Positions 14,693-25,368 are shown, counted from the stretch's first letter. The stretch: DNA of 51,081 bases from Phenylobacterium sp. (GCF_020253645.1 NZ_JADCBG010000141.1:1-51081), one strand, 5' to 3'. Notes: a model not told the origin generated them from the letters alone. Program-made: numbers and translations.

Positions 14693-15763
14693 TCACTTTC
14701 TCTTGGGTTGCGGGGCGCCTGGCCGGGGTGAAGTCTGCAGGACCCGGAGGGAGGAGGGGGGGTCGATGATCTCCCTGAAGGTTGGAACCACGGCGGGTTC
14801 GGCGACATGCCACTCGACGGTTCGGCCCCGGGCGGCGTTGTTCTGCCGTCGGGCCTGATCCCGCACGCCGTTCCAGATGAACTGCAAGAATGTCGATTTT
14901 CGGGCCCTTCGATCCAGGGCTTCATAGCCGGGGCCTTTCGCCTCGAGCAGCGGGCGGCGAGGGTCCCAGACGGCGCAACCATCGAACCGCACCGGCTTTT
15001 CCTCCGGATTGCGGACCACATAGTCCAGCCCGGGCGCCCGGGTGATCTGGTCCTCGTAATCCTGGGTCCAGGCCTTGTATCGCGAGAAGGTCGGGTCCCG
15101 CTCCCAACCGCCGTGGACGTGACAGGTCGGGTCGATCTCACGCTCTCCCTTGGCCAGTTGCTCCACCCGGGGAATGGCCCCGTCGCGCAAGCGGTCGTCG
15201 GAGTGGACCCGCGTCGGAGGCTCGGGCTTGTCCTCTCCCGACAGGCGCAGCTGCTGCTCGACGAAGAGCCTTTCGACTTCATCCGCGCCCCGGACCAGGC
15301 GCCCGTCTCCGAGCTCGAACCAGTCGCCGGCCCGAGGCGTCACGAGGTTTAAGGGCCCGGGAAGATCCGTGACATAGGAGGGTCCGAACACGGAGTTTGG
15401 TATCGCACGATAGGTCCCGAAGAAGCTTCCTGGATCCCCCGCCGCCCGTCTCGATCCCGCGACAGGGGGAGCTCCGGTGATCGGCCGGGGCCCCGTCGTG
15501 ATGACCGTAGGCGCCGTCGGATTGGGTCCCCTTCGGGCGAACCGGATGACGTTTGATTCAGGCTCCCCCTGGGACACAGGGCCCGAAAAAATCCCGTTCT
15601 CCGGGGTGGCCTCCGGACTCCGGCCGGCTGGACCGAAGAAGGCGTCGTACTGCGCCCGTCGCGCAGCCTCCCGTTCCGCCCGGATCTGCGCCGGGGAGCG
15701 CCTGTACCAGCGATCGAGGACCTCGCCCTCAAGGCGGGAAGGATCTGGTTGGCGCTGGTGCAT
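14693..15763 (-). CDS. Tox-REase-5 polymorphic nuclease toxin
   Basis: The C-terminal region (about 235-345) matches the Tox-REase-5 pattern: VRFDGCAVWDPRRPLLEAKGPGYE, then FLQFIWNGVRDQARRQNNAARGRTVEWHVAE. D261, E274 and K276 give a PD-(D/E)xK site, so it is expected to be a DNase. The first 230 residues are Pro/Arg-rich and likely a delivery or linker region; no signal peptide or T6SS marker domain is seen. GAGGAGA precedes the ATG at 15763. A LexA box (15816-15830) lies 53 bp upstream, pointing to SOS control. Confidence 0.85.
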   Translation of the reverse strand: MHQRQPDPSRLEGEVLDRWYRRSPAQIRAEREAARRAQYDAFFGPAGRSPEATPENGIFSGPVSQGEPESNVIRFARRGPNPTAPTVITTGPRPITGAPPVAGSRRAAGDPGSFFGTYRAIPNSVFGPSYVTDLPGPLNLVTPRAGDWFELGDGRLVRGADEVERLFVEQQLRLSGEDKPEPPTRVHSDDRLRDGAIPRVEQLAKGEREIDPTCHVHGGWERDPTFSRYKAWTQDYEDQITRAPGLDYVVRNPEEKPVRFDGCAVWDPRRPLLEAKGPGYEALDRRARKSTFLQFIWNGVRDQARRQNNAARGRTVEWHVAEPAVVPTFREIIDPPSSLRVLQTSPRPGAPQPKRK

Positions 15764-15815
15764 TCTGGTCTCCTCGGCTGGACAGAACCCTCACATGTCG
15801 GGCGCGCATTGACAA

Positions 15816-15830
15816 GAACAAAACAAGAAC
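15816..15830 (-). promoter_or_regulatory. LexA (SOS) box, GTTC-N7-GTTC
   Basis: Read on the minus strand it is GTTC-TTGTTTT-GTTC, the exact direct-repeat LexA operator of Alphaproteobacteria. It lies 53 bp upstream of the toxin start and 91 bp upstream of the divergent flavoprotein gene. The toxin is the more likely target because of distance and orientation. Confidence 0.7.
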
Positions 15831-15920
15831 ATTTTCGAGATGGCGGCGTCGCCACTCCTGGCGGATTGCTCCGCCCCCGCCAGGGGATAGACTTGCCCCC
15901 GACGAGGGGAGACGCGAGCG

Positions 15921-17147
15921 ATGGGCATCACACGCAGACAGGCCTCAGTGGCGACCGGGGCGGGCCTTGCGGCCGGCGTCCTGGCGGCGGGCGGAGCGAA
16001 GGCTGCGGGGGCCCCGGGGATCGTTGACGTCGTGGTGGTGGGCGCGGGGGTCTTCGGCGCCTGGACCGCCTGGCGGCTGAAGCGCAGCGGCCTGCAGGTC
16101 GCCCTCCTCGACGCCTACGCCCCTGGCAACGCTCGCTCGTCCTCGGGGGGCGAGAGCCGGGTGATCCGTCTCTCCTACGGCGGCGATCCCCTTTACTCGC
16201 AGATGGCGCGGGACTCCCTGGCGGCCTGGGCGGACCTGTCCGCACGCCAGACCCTGCCCCTGCTTCACCGCACCGGGGTGCTTTGGTTCTCCCCTGCCGG
16301 CGATGACTACATGGCCCGCAGCCTGACCTGGCTGAAGGCCAATGGCGTCGCGCACCAGGCGGGCGATACGGCCTGGCTGCGCGGTCGCTATCCGCAGATC
16401 ACCTTCCGGGAGGGCGAGAGCGGCTTTCTGGAGGACGACAGCGGCGCCCTCATCGCAGGGCGCGGCGTGCAGACCGTGGTGGCCGACGCCGGCCTGACGG
16501 CGCAACGCGTCCAGGCCGGGCCGCCCGTGCGGCTCTCCGACGGTACGGTGCAGGTCGGCGGCGTGCGCGCCCGCTCGGCGGTCTACGCCTGCGGGCCCTG
16601 GCTGCCGAAGATCTTCCCGGACCTGCTCAAGGGGCGGATCGTCGCCACTCGGCAGGAGGTCTATCATTTCGGCCCGGCGGCGGGCGACGGGCGCTTCTCG
16701 CCACCCGCCCTGCCGGTCTGGGCCGACTTCAACGCCGGCGACATCGTCTACGGCCTCCCGGGCCTGGAAGGGCAGGGCTTCAAGATCGCCTTCGACCGCC
16801 ACGGGGTGGAGGTCGACCCGGACGCCCAGGACCGCCGGGTTTCGAGCGAAGGCGTGGCGGAGGCCCGCGCCTACCTCGCCCAGCGCTTCCCCGGCCTCGC
16901 CGAGGCGCCCTTCGTCCATGGGCGGGTCTGCCAGTACGAGAACAGCTCCAACGGCGACTTGCTCATCGATCGGCTGCCGGGTTTCGACCAGGTCTGGCTG
17001 GTGGGCGGGGGCTCAGGCCACGGCTTCAAGCACGGCCCCGCCGTGGGGGACCGCGTGGCGCGGCATGTGATGGACCCGACCCTGCCGGTCGAGCCGCGCT
17101 TCAGCCTGGCGAGCAAGCAGGCCGTCCGGAAGCGGACGGTCTACTGA
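15921..17147 (+). CDS. Tat-exported FAD-dependent oxidoreductase (sarcosine oxidase-like)
   Basis: The N-terminus MGITRRQASVATGAGLAAGVLAAGGAKA is a twin-arginine signal. It is followed by a Rossmann FAD motif VVVVGAGVFGAWTAWRLKRSG and the SSSGGESRVIR segment of the DAO/sarcosine-oxidase family. Near the C-terminus CQYENSSNGDLLIDRLP carries a cysteine at the position used for covalent FAD in monomeric sarcosine oxidase, and GGGSGHGFKHGP closes the FAD site. It probably oxidises an N-methyl or other small amino acid in the periplasm; the substrate is unknown. It has no evident operon partner. Confidence 0.85.
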   Translation: MGITRRQASVATGAGLAAGVLAAGGAKAAGAPGIVDVVVVGAGVFGAWTAWRLKRSGLQVALLDAYAPGNARSSSGGESRVIRLSYGGDPLYSQMARDSLAAWADLSARQTLPLLHRTGVLWFSPAGDDYMARSLTWLKANGVAHQAGDTAWLRGRYPQITFREGESGFLEDDSGALIAGRGVQTVVADAGLTAQRVQAGPPVRLSDGTVQVGGVRARSAVYACGPWLPKIFPDLLKGRIVATRQEVYHFGPAAGDGRFSPPALPVWADFNAGDIVYGLPGLEGQGFKIAFDRHGVEVDPDAQDRRVSSEGVAEARAYLAQRFPGLAEAPFVHGRVCQYENSSNGDLLIDRLPGFDQVWLVGGGSGHGFKHGPAVGDRVARHVMDPTLPVEPRFSLASKQAVRKRTVY

Positions 17148-17321
17148 CGCCGGTGTAAGCCTGCGACGACCTCCTGTCCGTCCGGGACGGGCCGTTGAAG
17201 GCCTCTGGCGCCTGAAAAGCGGCTGCACTGACACAAGCCCGGCTATAGGCACGGCGCGGACGTGCGAGGTGGGGTCAGACCGCTGCGGAGATCACTGCGG
17301 CGAAAGGAACAGGGACCAGAC

Positions 17322-17558
17322 ATGACGAGGACGCTTCTCACGACTGCGATGGCGACGGCGACGCTGGGCCTTGCCGCCGCGGGCGCGGCGTTCGCGCAGA
17401 GCGCCGAGCGCCGGGTCGACAATGACCGCAACTCGACGAAGACGGCGGAGGTGCCGCGCTGCGCCCGCTCGCTCGGTACGCTGACGATTAAGGACGGAGA
17501 AGGCCGCGGCTGGACCCAGTATAACTGGGGGCGCCCTCGACCCTGGAGCTTTACATAG
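17322..17558 (+). pseudogene. Truncated secreted protein (CsgG-like fragment?)
   Basis: From ATG 17322 a signal peptide (MTRTLLTTAMATATLGLAAAGAAFAQ) leads into VPRCARSLGTLTIKDGEGRGWTQYNWG, and the reading then ends at 17558. The RC-x-x-x-LGT start resembles secreted CsgG-type proteins, which are much longer. The last codons (RPRPWSFT) break the pattern. A frameshift near 17525 seems to have truncated it. It could also be a short unrelated secreted protein. Confidence 0.45.
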
Positions 17559-17608
17559 TACGAAATACGCCACAGGTTATCGATCAGCCCTGTTCCCGGG
17601 AGGATCCC

Positions 17609-18211
17609 ATGAAGGTCTATTTCGCTCCAAACTCCCGCGCGGTCCGCACGGTCTGGCTTCTTGAAGAGATCGGCAGGACCTATGAGCTGGAGCGCTTCAC
17701 ACTCGGTCAGAGAGAGATGCGGGGCCCGGAGTACAGCCGCATAAACCCGAACGGCCGGGTCCCGACCCTGATCGACGGCGATGTGACGATCTCGGAGAGC
17801 ACCGCCATCGCCCAGTACCTGGGTGCGAAGTACGCCCCGCACCTGATCCGCGGGCCGGATCATCCTGACTTCGCCCTGTACCTGCAGTGGCTGCACTATG
17901 CCGAAGGCATGATCATGCCGCCGATCAACAACTACGTGGTCGAGACCATCCTGCTGCCCCCCGAAAGGCGGAATCCGGAAATGGCGGCGCGCGCCCTGAA
18001 GGTTCTGAACCGCACCCTGGACGCCGCCGAGGTCCACATGGCCGGGCGTGAGTACATCGCAGGCGACTTTACCGTGGCGGACACCATCACCGGCCACGCC
18101 ATCATCATGTCCAGGCGCCTCGGCGCAGACTTCGGGGCGCTTGCGAACCTCTCCGCCTACGCGGACCGGCTGGAAGCCCGCCCCGCATTCAGGTCCGCCG
18201 AATCCGCCTGA
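17609..18211 (+). CDS. Glutathione S-transferase
   Basis: The 200-residue protein has a thioredoxin-fold N-terminal domain (MKVYFAPNSRAVRTVWLLEEIG, cis-Pro in GRVPTLIDGD, glutathione-contact ISESTAIAQYL) and an all-helical C-terminal domain with the YIAGDFTVADTITGHAI capping motif. Ser9 is the likely thiol-activating residue. It conjugates glutathione to electrophiles or acts as a peroxidase; the substrate is unknown. GGGAGG lies upstream. It appears to stand alone. Confidence 0.92.
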   Translation: MKVYFAPNSRAVRTVWLLEEIGRTYELERFTLGQREMRGPEYSRINPNGRVPTLIDGDVTISESTAIAQYLGAKYAPHLIRGPDHPDFALYLQWLHYAEGMIMPPINNYVVETILLPPERRNPEMAARALKVLNRTLDAAEVHMAGREYIAGDFTVADTITGHAIIMSRRLGADFGALANLSAYADRLEARPAFRSAESA

Positions 18212-18782
18212 GCGATAGCTCCGGAGGTCCTTCCGGGGAACCCGTCATCCAATTCACCCGCCGTCCTCCCGCCTGCGGGTGGGGCGACATCCTTGCTCCT
18301 CGCCCAAAGCCGGGAGGACGATTGCGTGGGTGTTGAACCTCAGGGCCCCTGCGGGGCCCTAGAGTCACCCAACCGAACACAGGGCCCTTTTCCGGATCCT
18401 CGCTTACGGGACCGAGGGCCACCCGCGCGCCCGACCAGCCCCGATCCTCCGGGACCTTAGCCTGACGCCAGAACCGGCGATGCCGTGCACCGGCTGGTGT
18501 CAGCCCGCCAGCCACGTGCCGGGAAAGGACCGGGCGCGTCAAGAAATCCCCCCACCCATGCCATCCCTAAGGTCATATAGACCAGCCAATTGATTCACAG
18601 TTCAGAAACCTTGTTTGGGCCGAAAAATTATATTCGTCGTTAAACCAGGCGTTAATCGAACCCGATATCTATGTAATCGTAGTCTTCACTCCATGGCATA
18701 ATTAATGTTTGATAACTTTAATTGGCGTCATGGTCGAAAAGCCCAAGCTCGAGGAAGAGAGCAAACTTTTGGGGAACCATAA
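18212..18782. other. Intergenic region before the chemotaxis operon
   Basis: No gene is supported here. The GC-rich first half contains a perfect 8-bp hairpin AGGGCCCC-TGC-GGGGCCCT (18342-18360) without a T-tract. The second half (about 18560-18782) is sharply AT-rich and is the likely promoter zone of the che operon. It includes two TTAA half-sites and ends with GGGGAACC before the mcp start. Confidence 0.55.
18640..18655 (+). promoter_or_regulatory. Possible CtrA-like half-site pair upstream of mcp
   Basis: TTAA occurs at 18640-18643 and 18652-18655, spaced by 8 bases. The accepted CtrA site has 7 bases between TTAA halves, so this is an imperfect match. The Caulobacter che operon is known to be cell-cycle regulated through CtrA, which makes the site worth noting. 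Confidence 0.25.
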
Positions 18783-21149
18783 ATGCTGAATATGCTGAAT
18801 AACCGCTTGTCCATTATGGCGCGGATTGGTCTCGTCGGCGGGATATTTGTCATCCCAGTCATTATCGCCATGACGCTGATCGTCCTGGAGCGATTTGAGC
18901 GGATCAACTTCGCCGAGAAGGAGCAGAGCGGTCGTCTGTACATCGAGCAGGTTTGGCCGGTGGTGCTGGAGAGCGCGCAAGTCAGTGGACAACGGCTCCC
19001 TGCGCCGCGCCAGCTCGACAGCGCCGTGATGGCCGGAGCGCAGGCGTTTAACGCCGACCAAGCGGCTTCAGCATTTCAGTCCGCGGCCAGCCATTCTGAA
19101 CGACTTGCCACAGGACGGTCGCTGATAAGCGCGGTTGCCGATGGGTCGAACCTGACTCTGGATCCGGACCTTGACAGCTTCTACACGATGGACGCCCTGA
19201 CAGTGCGTCTTCCCGCCCTCCTTGAGGCGGCGACGGGGCTTTACAGCACGATCAATGCAGCCGCACCGGCTGCGGACATCGCCGTTGCGACTGACCGTCT
19301 CAAGACAGCCAGCAGTGCGGCTCACGCATCTTTGAGCGCGTCGGTCGCCGCTTCTCCGCCGGGTGAAACCCGGACCAATCTGCAGAACCAGCTCGCCCGG
19401 CTGACGCCCGCGACCGAAGCGCTGATCCGCCAGGGTGAATTGGCCATGACAGGTGCGCCCGCCGACGCCACGGGAGCCCAGGCTGCATTCGCATCTGAAA
19501 TGAAGACGATCTGGCCTGCGGCCTCCGCCGAGCTTGGCCAGATGCTGGAGAAGCGAATTCAGGGCTTCTATCGGGAGCTCGCCCTTCAGTTGGGCGTTGT
19601 TTTCGCGATTCTTGCGGTCGCCACATGGTTTGCGGTGACGGTCGCCGGCGGGCTGCGCAAGCGGGAAGAAGCGGACGCCAAGTCGATCTTCGACCTGAAG
19701 GCCATGGCGGCGGCGATGGATGAATCCCAAGCCCGGATCGACTTCGACCTCGACGGCGCGATCATCGGGGCGAACGAGAACTTCCTCAGCGCCATGGGCT
19801 ACTCGGCGAGCGAGATCGTCGGAAGAAAGCACGCCATGTTCCTGGATCCCGCCTACGCCCGCAGTCCGGAGTACGCAGGTCACTGGCAGCGCCTGAGAAG
19901 CGGGGAGGCGATTGCAGATGTCTTCACGCGCTACGCGAAGGGCGGACGCAAGGTCATCATCCAGGCGCGTTACACGCCGCTGATCGGAAAAGACGGCAAA
20001 CCCTACCGGGTGGTGAAGTACGCAACCGACATCACCGCCGCGGAAATCGCACGGGAACAGGCGGAGGCCGAGCGCGCCCAGCGAGCGCAGGAACAGGCGG
20101 CTGTCGTCACATCGCTCGCCAGCGCCCTGAGCAGCCTTTCGGAGGGTGACCTTCAATCGCAGATCACCGAGACCTTCCCGGCCGATTACGAGCAACTCCG
20201 CAAAGACTTCAATGCAGCCGTCGCGTCCCTCTCTGATACTCTGGGTCAGGTCCGCACCGGGTCGGACGCCATGCGTACCGGGGCGGAGGAGATCGCTCAT
20301 GCCTCGGACGACCTCTCACGTCGCACCGAGCAGCAGGCCGCCAGCCTCGAGGAGACTGCAGCCGCCCTGGACCAGATCACCGCCACGGTGAAGACGACGG
20401 CTGCGGGCGCCCGGAGAGCCAACGAGACCGTGGCCATGGCCAAGTCCGAGGCCGTCCGGTCCGGCGAAGTGGTGGCCCAGGCCGTTCAGGCGATGGGCGA
20501 CATCAAGACGTCGTCCCAGGAGATCAGCCAGATCATCGGCGTGATCGACGAGATCGCCTTCCAGACCAACCTGCTGGCGCTCAACGCCGGGGTTGAGGCC
20601 GCCCGCGCCGGCGACGCCGGCCGCGGCTTCGCCGTGGTCGCGCAGGAGGTGCGCGCACTTGCCCAGCGCTCCGCCCAAGCCGCCAAGGAGATCAAGGCGC
20701 TCATCTCAGCTTCCAGCCAACAGGTTGGTCAGGGTGTTGAACTGGTCGGTGAAACCGGCAGGGCGCTCGACAAGATCGTTGCGCAGGTGGCGGACATCGA
20801 CGCCCTGATCTCCGAGATCGCCGCCTCCGCCCAGGAGCAGGCCACCGGCCTCGCCGAGGTGAATACCGCAGTCAATCAGATGGACCAGGTCGTGCAGCAG
20901 AACGCCGCCATGGTTGAGCAATCCACGGCCGCAACTCACGCCCTCAAGTCGGAGACCGCGGAGCTCAACCGCCTGATCTCCCGCTTCCGGACGGGTTCCG
21001 GCCAGGGCTCGGCGCATCCAGCCCCGCAGTTGGCGGCTCCGGATGCGACGCCTCGCCCCTCACCTCCACGCGCCGCCACTCGCCGTATCGCCGAGACCTT
21101 TGGGGCCACCGCGCTCAAGCCTTCTGAAGATGGCTGGGAGGAGTTCTAG
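18783..21149 (+). CDS. mcpA: Methyl-accepting chemotaxis receptor, McpA-type
   Basis: The 788-residue receptor has TM1 (about 13-36), a periplasmic helical sensor, TM2 (about 266-290), a cytoplasmic PAS domain (about 305-420; [19 protein letters not shown]), a HAMP-like segment and an MCP signalling domain. The signalling tip is [35 protein letters not shown] (written here as the core [17 protein letters not shown]; about 590-632). The last residues DGWEEF match the xWExF pentapeptide that tethers CheR/CheB. It is the first gene of the che operon, and cheX follows 3 bp after its stop. Ligand unknown. Confidence 0.95.
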   Translation: MLNMLNNRLSIMARIGLVGGIFVIPVIIAMTLIVLERFERINFAEKEQSGRLYIEQVWPVVLESAQVSGQRLPAPRQLDSAVMAGAQAFNADQAASAFQSAASHSERLATGRSLISAVADGSNLTLDPDLDSFYTMDALTVRLPALLEAATGLYSTINAAAPAADIAVATDRLKTASSAAHASLSASVAASPPGETRTNLQNQLARLTPATEALIRQGELAMTGAPADATGAQAAFASEMKTIWPAASAELGQMLEKRIQGFYRELALQLGVVFAILAVATWFAVTVAGGLRKREEADAKSIFDLKAMAAAMDESQARIDFDLDGAIIGANENFLSAMGYSASEIVGRKHAMFLDPAYARSPEYAGHWQRLRSGEAIADVFTRYAKGGRKVIIQARYTPLIGKDGKPYRVVKYATDITAAEIAREQAEAERAQRAQEQAAVVTSLASALSSLSEGDLQSQITETFPADYEQLRKDFNAAVASLSDTLGQVRTGSDAMRTGAEEIAHASDDLSRRTEQQAASLEETAAALDQITATVKTTAAGARRANETVAMAKSEAVRSGEVVAQAVQAMGDIKTSSQEISQIIGVIDEIAFQTNLLALNAGVEAARAGDAGRGFAVVAQEVRALAQRSAQAAKEIKALISASSQQVGQGVELVGETGRALDKIVAQVADIDALISEIAASAQEQATGLAEVNTAVNQMDQVVQQNAAMVEQSTAATHALKSETAELNRLISRFRTGSGQGSAHPAPQLAAPDATPRPSPPRAATRRIAETFGATALKPSEDGWEEF

Positions 21150-21152
21150 GAG

Positions 21153-21443
21153 ATGACAAACACACTTCGCCTCGACCGGGTGCTGGACCTTAAGGCCGCC
21201 CAGCCCCTGAAGGCGGCGCTGGCGGAGCATCGCGGCGCTTCCGTCCGGCTGGACGCCTCAGATGTGGAGCGCCTCGGGGGGCTTTGTCTGCAGGTTCTGA
21301 TCGCCGCCCGGCGCGCATGGTCCGAGGAGGGTCACGACCTGACGATAGAGCCCTGCTCCTCAGCCTTCTCCGCCGCAACGGCTCTGTTCGGTGCTCAATC
21401 CCATCTTGGCCTCCAGGCCGACAAAGACGGAGTCTTCGGGTGA
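21153..21443 (+). CDS. cheX: CheX: STAS-domain chemotaxis protein
   Basis: This 96-residue STAS (anti-anti-sigma fold) protein contains GASVRLDASDVERLGGLCLQVLIAARRAW and ends SSAFSAATALFG. In Caulobacter a protein of this type is encoded second in the che operon and is called CheX (unrelated to the CheX phosphatase of Thermotoga). Role in signalling is not well defined. Its TGA overlaps the GTG start of cheYI by 4 bases. Confidence 0.85.
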   Translation: MTNTLRLDRVLDLKAAQPLKAALAEHRGASVRLDASDVERLGGLCLQVLIAARRAWSEEGHDLTIEPCSSAFSAATALFGAQSHLGLQADKDGVFG

Positions 21444-21802
21444 TCAAGGTCCTCACAGTGGATGATTCCCGCACGATGCGAGACATGCTGCGCCTGGCTC
21501 TGGCCGGGCAGGGTTTCACGGTCACCCAGGCCGTCGACGGGGAGCATGGTCTCGAGGTGCTCAACGAGAGCGGCGCCGATGTCATCATCACGGACATCAA
21601 CATGCCCAAGCTTGATGGTTTCGGCTTCATCGAGCGGGTAAGGGAGGACGCCGCCCATCGGGCGACTCCGATCCTGGTGCTCACCACGGAGAGTGATCCC
21701 GCGAAGAAGGTGCGCGCCCGAGAGGCCGGCGCGACCGGCTGGATCGTCAAGCCCTTCCACCCCGAGAAGCTGCTGGATGTCATCCGCAAGGTGGCGGCCT
21801 GA
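21440..21802 (+). CDS. cheYI: CheYI: single-domain response regulator
   Basis: The start is GTG 21440, overlapping the cheX stop by GTGA. The product is 120 residues, a bare receiver domain: acidic pair D8/D9 (VDDS), phosphoacceptor D52 (IITDINMPKLDG), Thr in VLTTESD and Lys in IVKPF. It is expected to receive phosphate from CheA, encoded next. Three CheY proteins in this operon suggest split roles in motor output and phosphate drain. A longer upstream frame would run into cheX and is not real. Confidence 0.93.
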   Translation: MIKVLTVDDSRTMRDMLRLALAGQGFTVTQAVDGEHGLEVLNESGADVIITDINMPKLDGFGFIERVREDAAHRATPILVLTTESDPAKKVRAREAGATGWIVKPFHPEKLLDVIRKVAA

Positions 21803-21806
21803 GCCA

Positions 21807-24014
21807 ATGGACGAACTTGAGGAAATCAAGCTCACGTTCTTCCAGGAATGTGACGAGTTGCTGGCTGACCTTGAGGCGGGGCTTCTGAAGATCGACGCCG
21901 GGGACGCCGAGCCTGAGCTGGTGAACGCAGTGTTCCGTGCGGTTCACTCTGTGAAAGGGGGCGCGGGCGCCTTCGGGCTTGAGGCCCTCGTGCGCTTCGC
22001 TCACGTCTTCGAAACCCTTCTTGAGAATGTCCGCAGTGGAAAGATCGGTCTTCGGTCTGACCTCGTTCAGGTCTTGCTTCGCGCCGCCGATGTTCTCGCA
22101 GATCATGTGGCCGCCGCGAAACTTGGCGGCGAGGGTGACATCGCGACGACGGCCGCCATGGTGAAGGAGCTTGAGACCTGGATCTCGGGTGGTCCCATCC
22201 TTCCGCAATCGGTCTCGGAGCCGGAACTCCCGCCCAATGACGACGGCATTGTCTTCACGCCGGTCACCCTCACCATACCGGAGGTCGACGACTCACCGAA
22301 GGAGCAGGTCTGGACGATCACCTTCCAGCCGATGGATGAACTCTACGTCAAGGCGAACGAGGTGGGGCTCCTCCTCCGCGAAATCGAACGCCTGGGTGAG
22401 GTCGAGGTCGAACTCCTCGACGATGCTCTGCCGCCCTTTGATAACCTCGAGCCGGAAACGGCGCACTTCGCCTGGAAGGTTCGTCTCAAGACCGAGGCCA
22501 CCGAAGAGCGGATCCGCGAGGTCTTCGAGTTTGTAGAGGGCGACTGTTCCACAACGATCGTTCGGGCGGCGTCCCCGCCGATGACGGCGGAACCGGATGC
22601 GGGTCCAGACATCGCCGCAATCATCGCTGCGGCGCAGGCCGGGCTCGCTGAGCCGCCTTCGTCCGTTGAGGCTCAGTCGCCCGAGGAGCTGTCCAGCGCG
22701 CTAGACCTGATCCCGTCGCTGCCGGCCGTATCCGCAGAAGTTGTGCCTCGTGACAACGCCTTATCCCGCCAGGCGCCCGCCCGAGCAGGGGGTGAAAAGG
22801 CCAATCCGGCGACCATTCGTGTCGACCCTGAACGGATCGACAAGCTCATCGATCTTGTCGGGGAACTGGTGATCAACCAGGCGATGCTGGCCCAACGGGT
22901 TGCTGGCCACGGCTTTGCGGCGTCTTCGGATGTTGGCAGGGGCCTGGATGAACTGGAGCAACTGACCCGCGATATCCAGGACAGCGTCATGGCGATCCGG
23001 GCACAGCCCGTAAAGTCCGTGTTCCAGCGGATGCCCCGCCTTGTGCGTGAGATCGCTGGCCAGACCGGCAAGCAGGTGCGGCTGGTCACCGACGGGGAAA
23101 CCACAGAGGTCGACAAGACCGTGATCGAGCGGATTTCGGAGCCGATCACGCACATGCTGCGCAATGCGATCGATCATGGTCTGGAAACCCCGGGGGAACG
23201 GATCGCCGCCGGCAAGGCGTCGGAGGGAACGGTTCGTTTGGCGGCGCTGCACCGTGGCGGGCGGATCGTCATCGAGGTGGGTGACGACGGCAAGGGCATT
23301 GACCGGCCGCGTGTTCGCCAGATTGCGATCAGTCGCGGCCTCATCGCCGCGGATGCTCAGCTGACGGATGAGGAGGTCGACAATCTCATCTTCCTCCCCG
23401 GGTTCTCAACGGCAAAGACGGTCTCGGATATTTCGGGCCGCGGGGTCGGCATGGACGTCGTACGCAAGTCGGTTCAGGGCCTCGGTGGCCGGATCTCGAT
23501 AAGCTCCCGGCCGGGGGTCGGATCGACCTTCACGCTCAGCCTTCCGCTCACGCTTGCGGTGCTCGATGGCATGGTCATCGACGTGGCCGGCCAGACCCTG
23601 GTCGTGCCGCTGAGCGCGATTGTGGAGAGCCTTCGCCCGGCTGCAAACGATGTCAAGCGAGTGGGCGTAGAGGGCAGTGTCCTTGCCGTTCGGGACGCCT
23701 ACGTGCCCCTGGTCGACATCGGCCGGGTGCTTGGCTTCCAGGCCGAAGCGACCAATCCGGCCGAGGGGGTCGTGCTGTTGGTCGATAGCGAGGATGGTGG
23801 TCGCGCAGCCCTGGTCGCGGACAGCATTCATGGCCAGAGGCAGGTTGTCATCAAGTCATTGGAGTCGAATTACAAGCAGGTACCAGGAATTGCAGCTGCA
23901 ACGATCCTGGGTGATGGCCGCGTCGCCTTGATCCTGGATGTCGACGCCCTGGTCGCGATGCGCAAGCGTGAACCTGTCCGGGCACATGAACCTTTAATCG
24001 AAGCTGCGGAGTGA
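21807..24014 (+). CDS. cheA: CheA: chemotaxis histidine kinase
   Basis: The start at ATG 21807 gives 735 residues. Domains in order: HPt with phosphorylated H47 ([12 protein letters not shown]); a P2-like region about 165-260; dimerisation helices ([20 protein letters not shown]); an ATP-binding kinase domain with [20 protein letters not shown] and [10 protein letters not shown]; and a CheW-like P5 domain at the end. It takes receptor signals through CheW and phosphorylates the CheY proteins and CheB. The start lies 4 bp after cheYI. A longer frame beginning inside cheYI is a shadow. Confidence 0.96.
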   Translation: MDELEEIKLTFFQECDELLADLEAGLLKIDAGDAEPELVNAVFRAVHSVKGGAGAFGLEALVRFAHVFETLLENVRSGKIGLRSDLVQVLLRAADVLADHVAAAKLGGEGDIATTAAMVKELETWISGGPILPQSVSEPELPPNDDGIVFTPVTLTIPEVDDSPKEQVWTITFQPMDELYVKANEVGLLLREIERLGEVEVELLDDALPPFDNLEPETAHFAWKVRLKTEATEERIREVFEFVEGDCSTTIVRAASPPMTAEPDAGPDIAAIIAAAQAGLAEPPSSVEAQSPEELSSALDLIPSLPAVSAEVVPRDNALSRQAPARAGGEKANPATIRVDPERIDKLIDLVGELVINQAMLAQRVAGHGFAASSDVGRGLDELEQLTRDIQDSVMAIRAQPVKSVFQRMPRLVREIAGQTGKQVRLVTDGETTEVDKTVIERISEPITHMLRNAIDHGLETPGERIAAGKASEGTVRLAALHRGGRIVIEVGDDGKGIDRPRVRQIAISRGLIAADAQLTDEEVDNLIFLPGFSTAKTVSDISGRGVGMDVVRKSVQGLGGRISISSRPGVGSTFTLSLPLTLAVLDGMVIDVAGQTLVVPLSAIVESLRPAANDVKRVGVEGSVLAVRDAYVPLVDIGRVLGFQAEATNPAEGVVLLVDSEDGGRAALVADSIHGQRQVVIKSLESNYKQVPGIAAATILGDGRVALILDVDALVAMRKREPVRAHEPLIEAAE

Positions 24015-24484
24015 ACATGAACCAGCAAGTGAATAGCGCGGCTAACGATCGTCGCGAGCTGACATCATTCTGGTCCGGAGAGCAGGAGTACTGCGTCGAC
24101 ATCATGTCGGTGCGTGAGATCAGGGGGTGGAGCGTTGCAACGCCCCTCCCGCAAAGCCCGAACTACATGAAAGGCGTGATCAATCTGCGCGGCGCAGTAC
24201 TGCCGATCATGGATCTCGCCGAACGGCTGGAGCTGCCGCCTACCCAGCCGTCGGAGCGCTCGGTGATCATAGTGGTGCAGGTGGGAGAGCGTCTGGTTGG
24301 ACTTCTGGTCGATGCTGTCTCCGACATCCTGTCGATCAATCCGGATCAGATTCAGCCGACACCTGACGTCGGGTGCGATCAGGCGAAGGCCTTTGTCCGC
24401 GGCCTGATCACGATCGAAGACCGGATGGTCAGCGAGATCGCTGTCGAGCGCCTGCTGCCGGACCCTGAGAGTCTCGCGGCATGA
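24011..24484 (+). CDS. cheW: CheW: receptor-kinase coupling protein
   Basis: The 157-residue CheW fold has [44 protein letters not shown] and [13 protein letters not shown], all standard. It links the MCP tip to CheA P5 in the polar array. Either GTG 24011 (overlapping the cheA stop) or ATG 24017 (2 bp after it) may be the start. Its stop overlaps the cheR start by ATGA. Confidence 0.95.
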   Translation: MNMNQQVNSAANDRRELTSFWSGEQEYCVDIMSVREIRGWSVATPLPQSPNYMKGVINLRGAVLPIMDLAERLELPPTQPSERSVIIVVQVGERLVGLLVDAVSDILSINPDQIQPTPDVGCDQAKAFVRGLITIEDRMVSEIAVERLLPDPESLAA

Positions 24485-25368
24485 GTGTCTCTGTGCTCGG
24501 TCGTCAGGTCGACTCCGCCACCCTCGTGGAAGGCGAGTATAGCTTCACGGCCGAAGACTTCAGGACCATCGCGGCGCTCATTTACGAGCGGGCGGGGATT
24601 GCCCTTACGGAAACCAAGGCCAGCCTCGTCTACTCCCGACTGGCGAAGCGGTTGCGACTTCTCGGTCTCTCTTCGTTCGCCAGTTACTGCGCCCTGGTCG
24701 CCTCCCCTGAGGGCGTCGACGAGCAGATTGCAATGTTGAACGCCCTGACAACCAACGTGACCCGGTTCTACCGGGAACCCCACCACTTTGTTCACCTGCG
24801 CGACGAGGTGTTGCGACCGGCCATCCCCTACCTGAAGGCCGGGGGCCGCATGCGTCTCTGGTCGGCGGCCTGCTCGAGCGGACAGGAGGCCTACTCCATG
24901 GCCCTCACTGTCCTTTCTGTGCTGCCCGATGCGTCCAGGTTCGACATCAAGATCCTCGCGACCGATATCGACTCCCGGGTCCTGGATCAGGCCCGAGCCG
25001 GAGTCTATCCGGATGACCTGGTAGAGCCCATTCCGGCGGCGCAACGGGATCGCTGGATGCGGCGAGATCCCAAGGATCGCCATGCCCGGGTCATGGGCGA
25101 GGACGTACGCGCCCTGGTCACATTCAAGGAGCTCAATCTGATCGGCGACTGGCCGGTTCGGGGTCCGTTCGACGCCATCTTCTGTCGTAACGTGATGATC
25201 TACTTCGACGATCCGACTCAGGAGCGGATCTGTTCGCGGTTCTTGCCGCTTCTGGCCCCTGGGGGCAGGCTCTATATCGGCCACTCAGAGCGTGTCAGCG
25301 CGAACATCCCTGCCCTGGTTTCAGATGGTCTGACGGTCTATCGCCGAGATCAGGGGAGCCGGTCATGA
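24481..25368 (+). CDS. cheR: CheR: chemotaxis receptor methyltransferase
   Basis: The 295-residue protein has the N-terminal helical CheR domain ([35 protein letters not shown]) and the SAM-binding Rossmann domain ([36 protein letters not shown]). It methylates glutamates on the receptor. The WEEF end of the operon MCP offers a docking site. Stop and start overlap both neighbours by ATGA. Confidence 0.95.
   Translation: MSVSVLGRQVDSATLVEGEYSFTAEDFRTIAALIYERAGIALTETKASLVYSRLAKRLRLLGLSSFASYCALVASPEGVDEQIAMLNALTTNVTRFYREPHHFVHLRDEVLRPAIPYLKAGGRMRLWSAACSSGQEAYSMALTVLSVLPDASRFDIKILATDIDSRVLDQARAGVYPDDLVEPIPAAQRDRWMRRDPKDRHARVMGEDVRALVTFKELNLIGDWPVRGPFDAIFCRNVMIYFDDPTQERICSRFLPLLAPGGRLYIGHSERVSANIPALVSDGLTVYRRDQGSRS

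Noticed and set aside
18189-18542. 117-residue minus-strand frame in the gst-mcp gap
   Set aside because: No start signal, no domain, overlaps the gst end; it appears to be intergenic GC-rich sequence with a hairpin.
18640-18655. Firm CtrA site before mcp
   Set aside because: Half-sites are 8, not 7, bases apart; kept only as a low-confidence feature.
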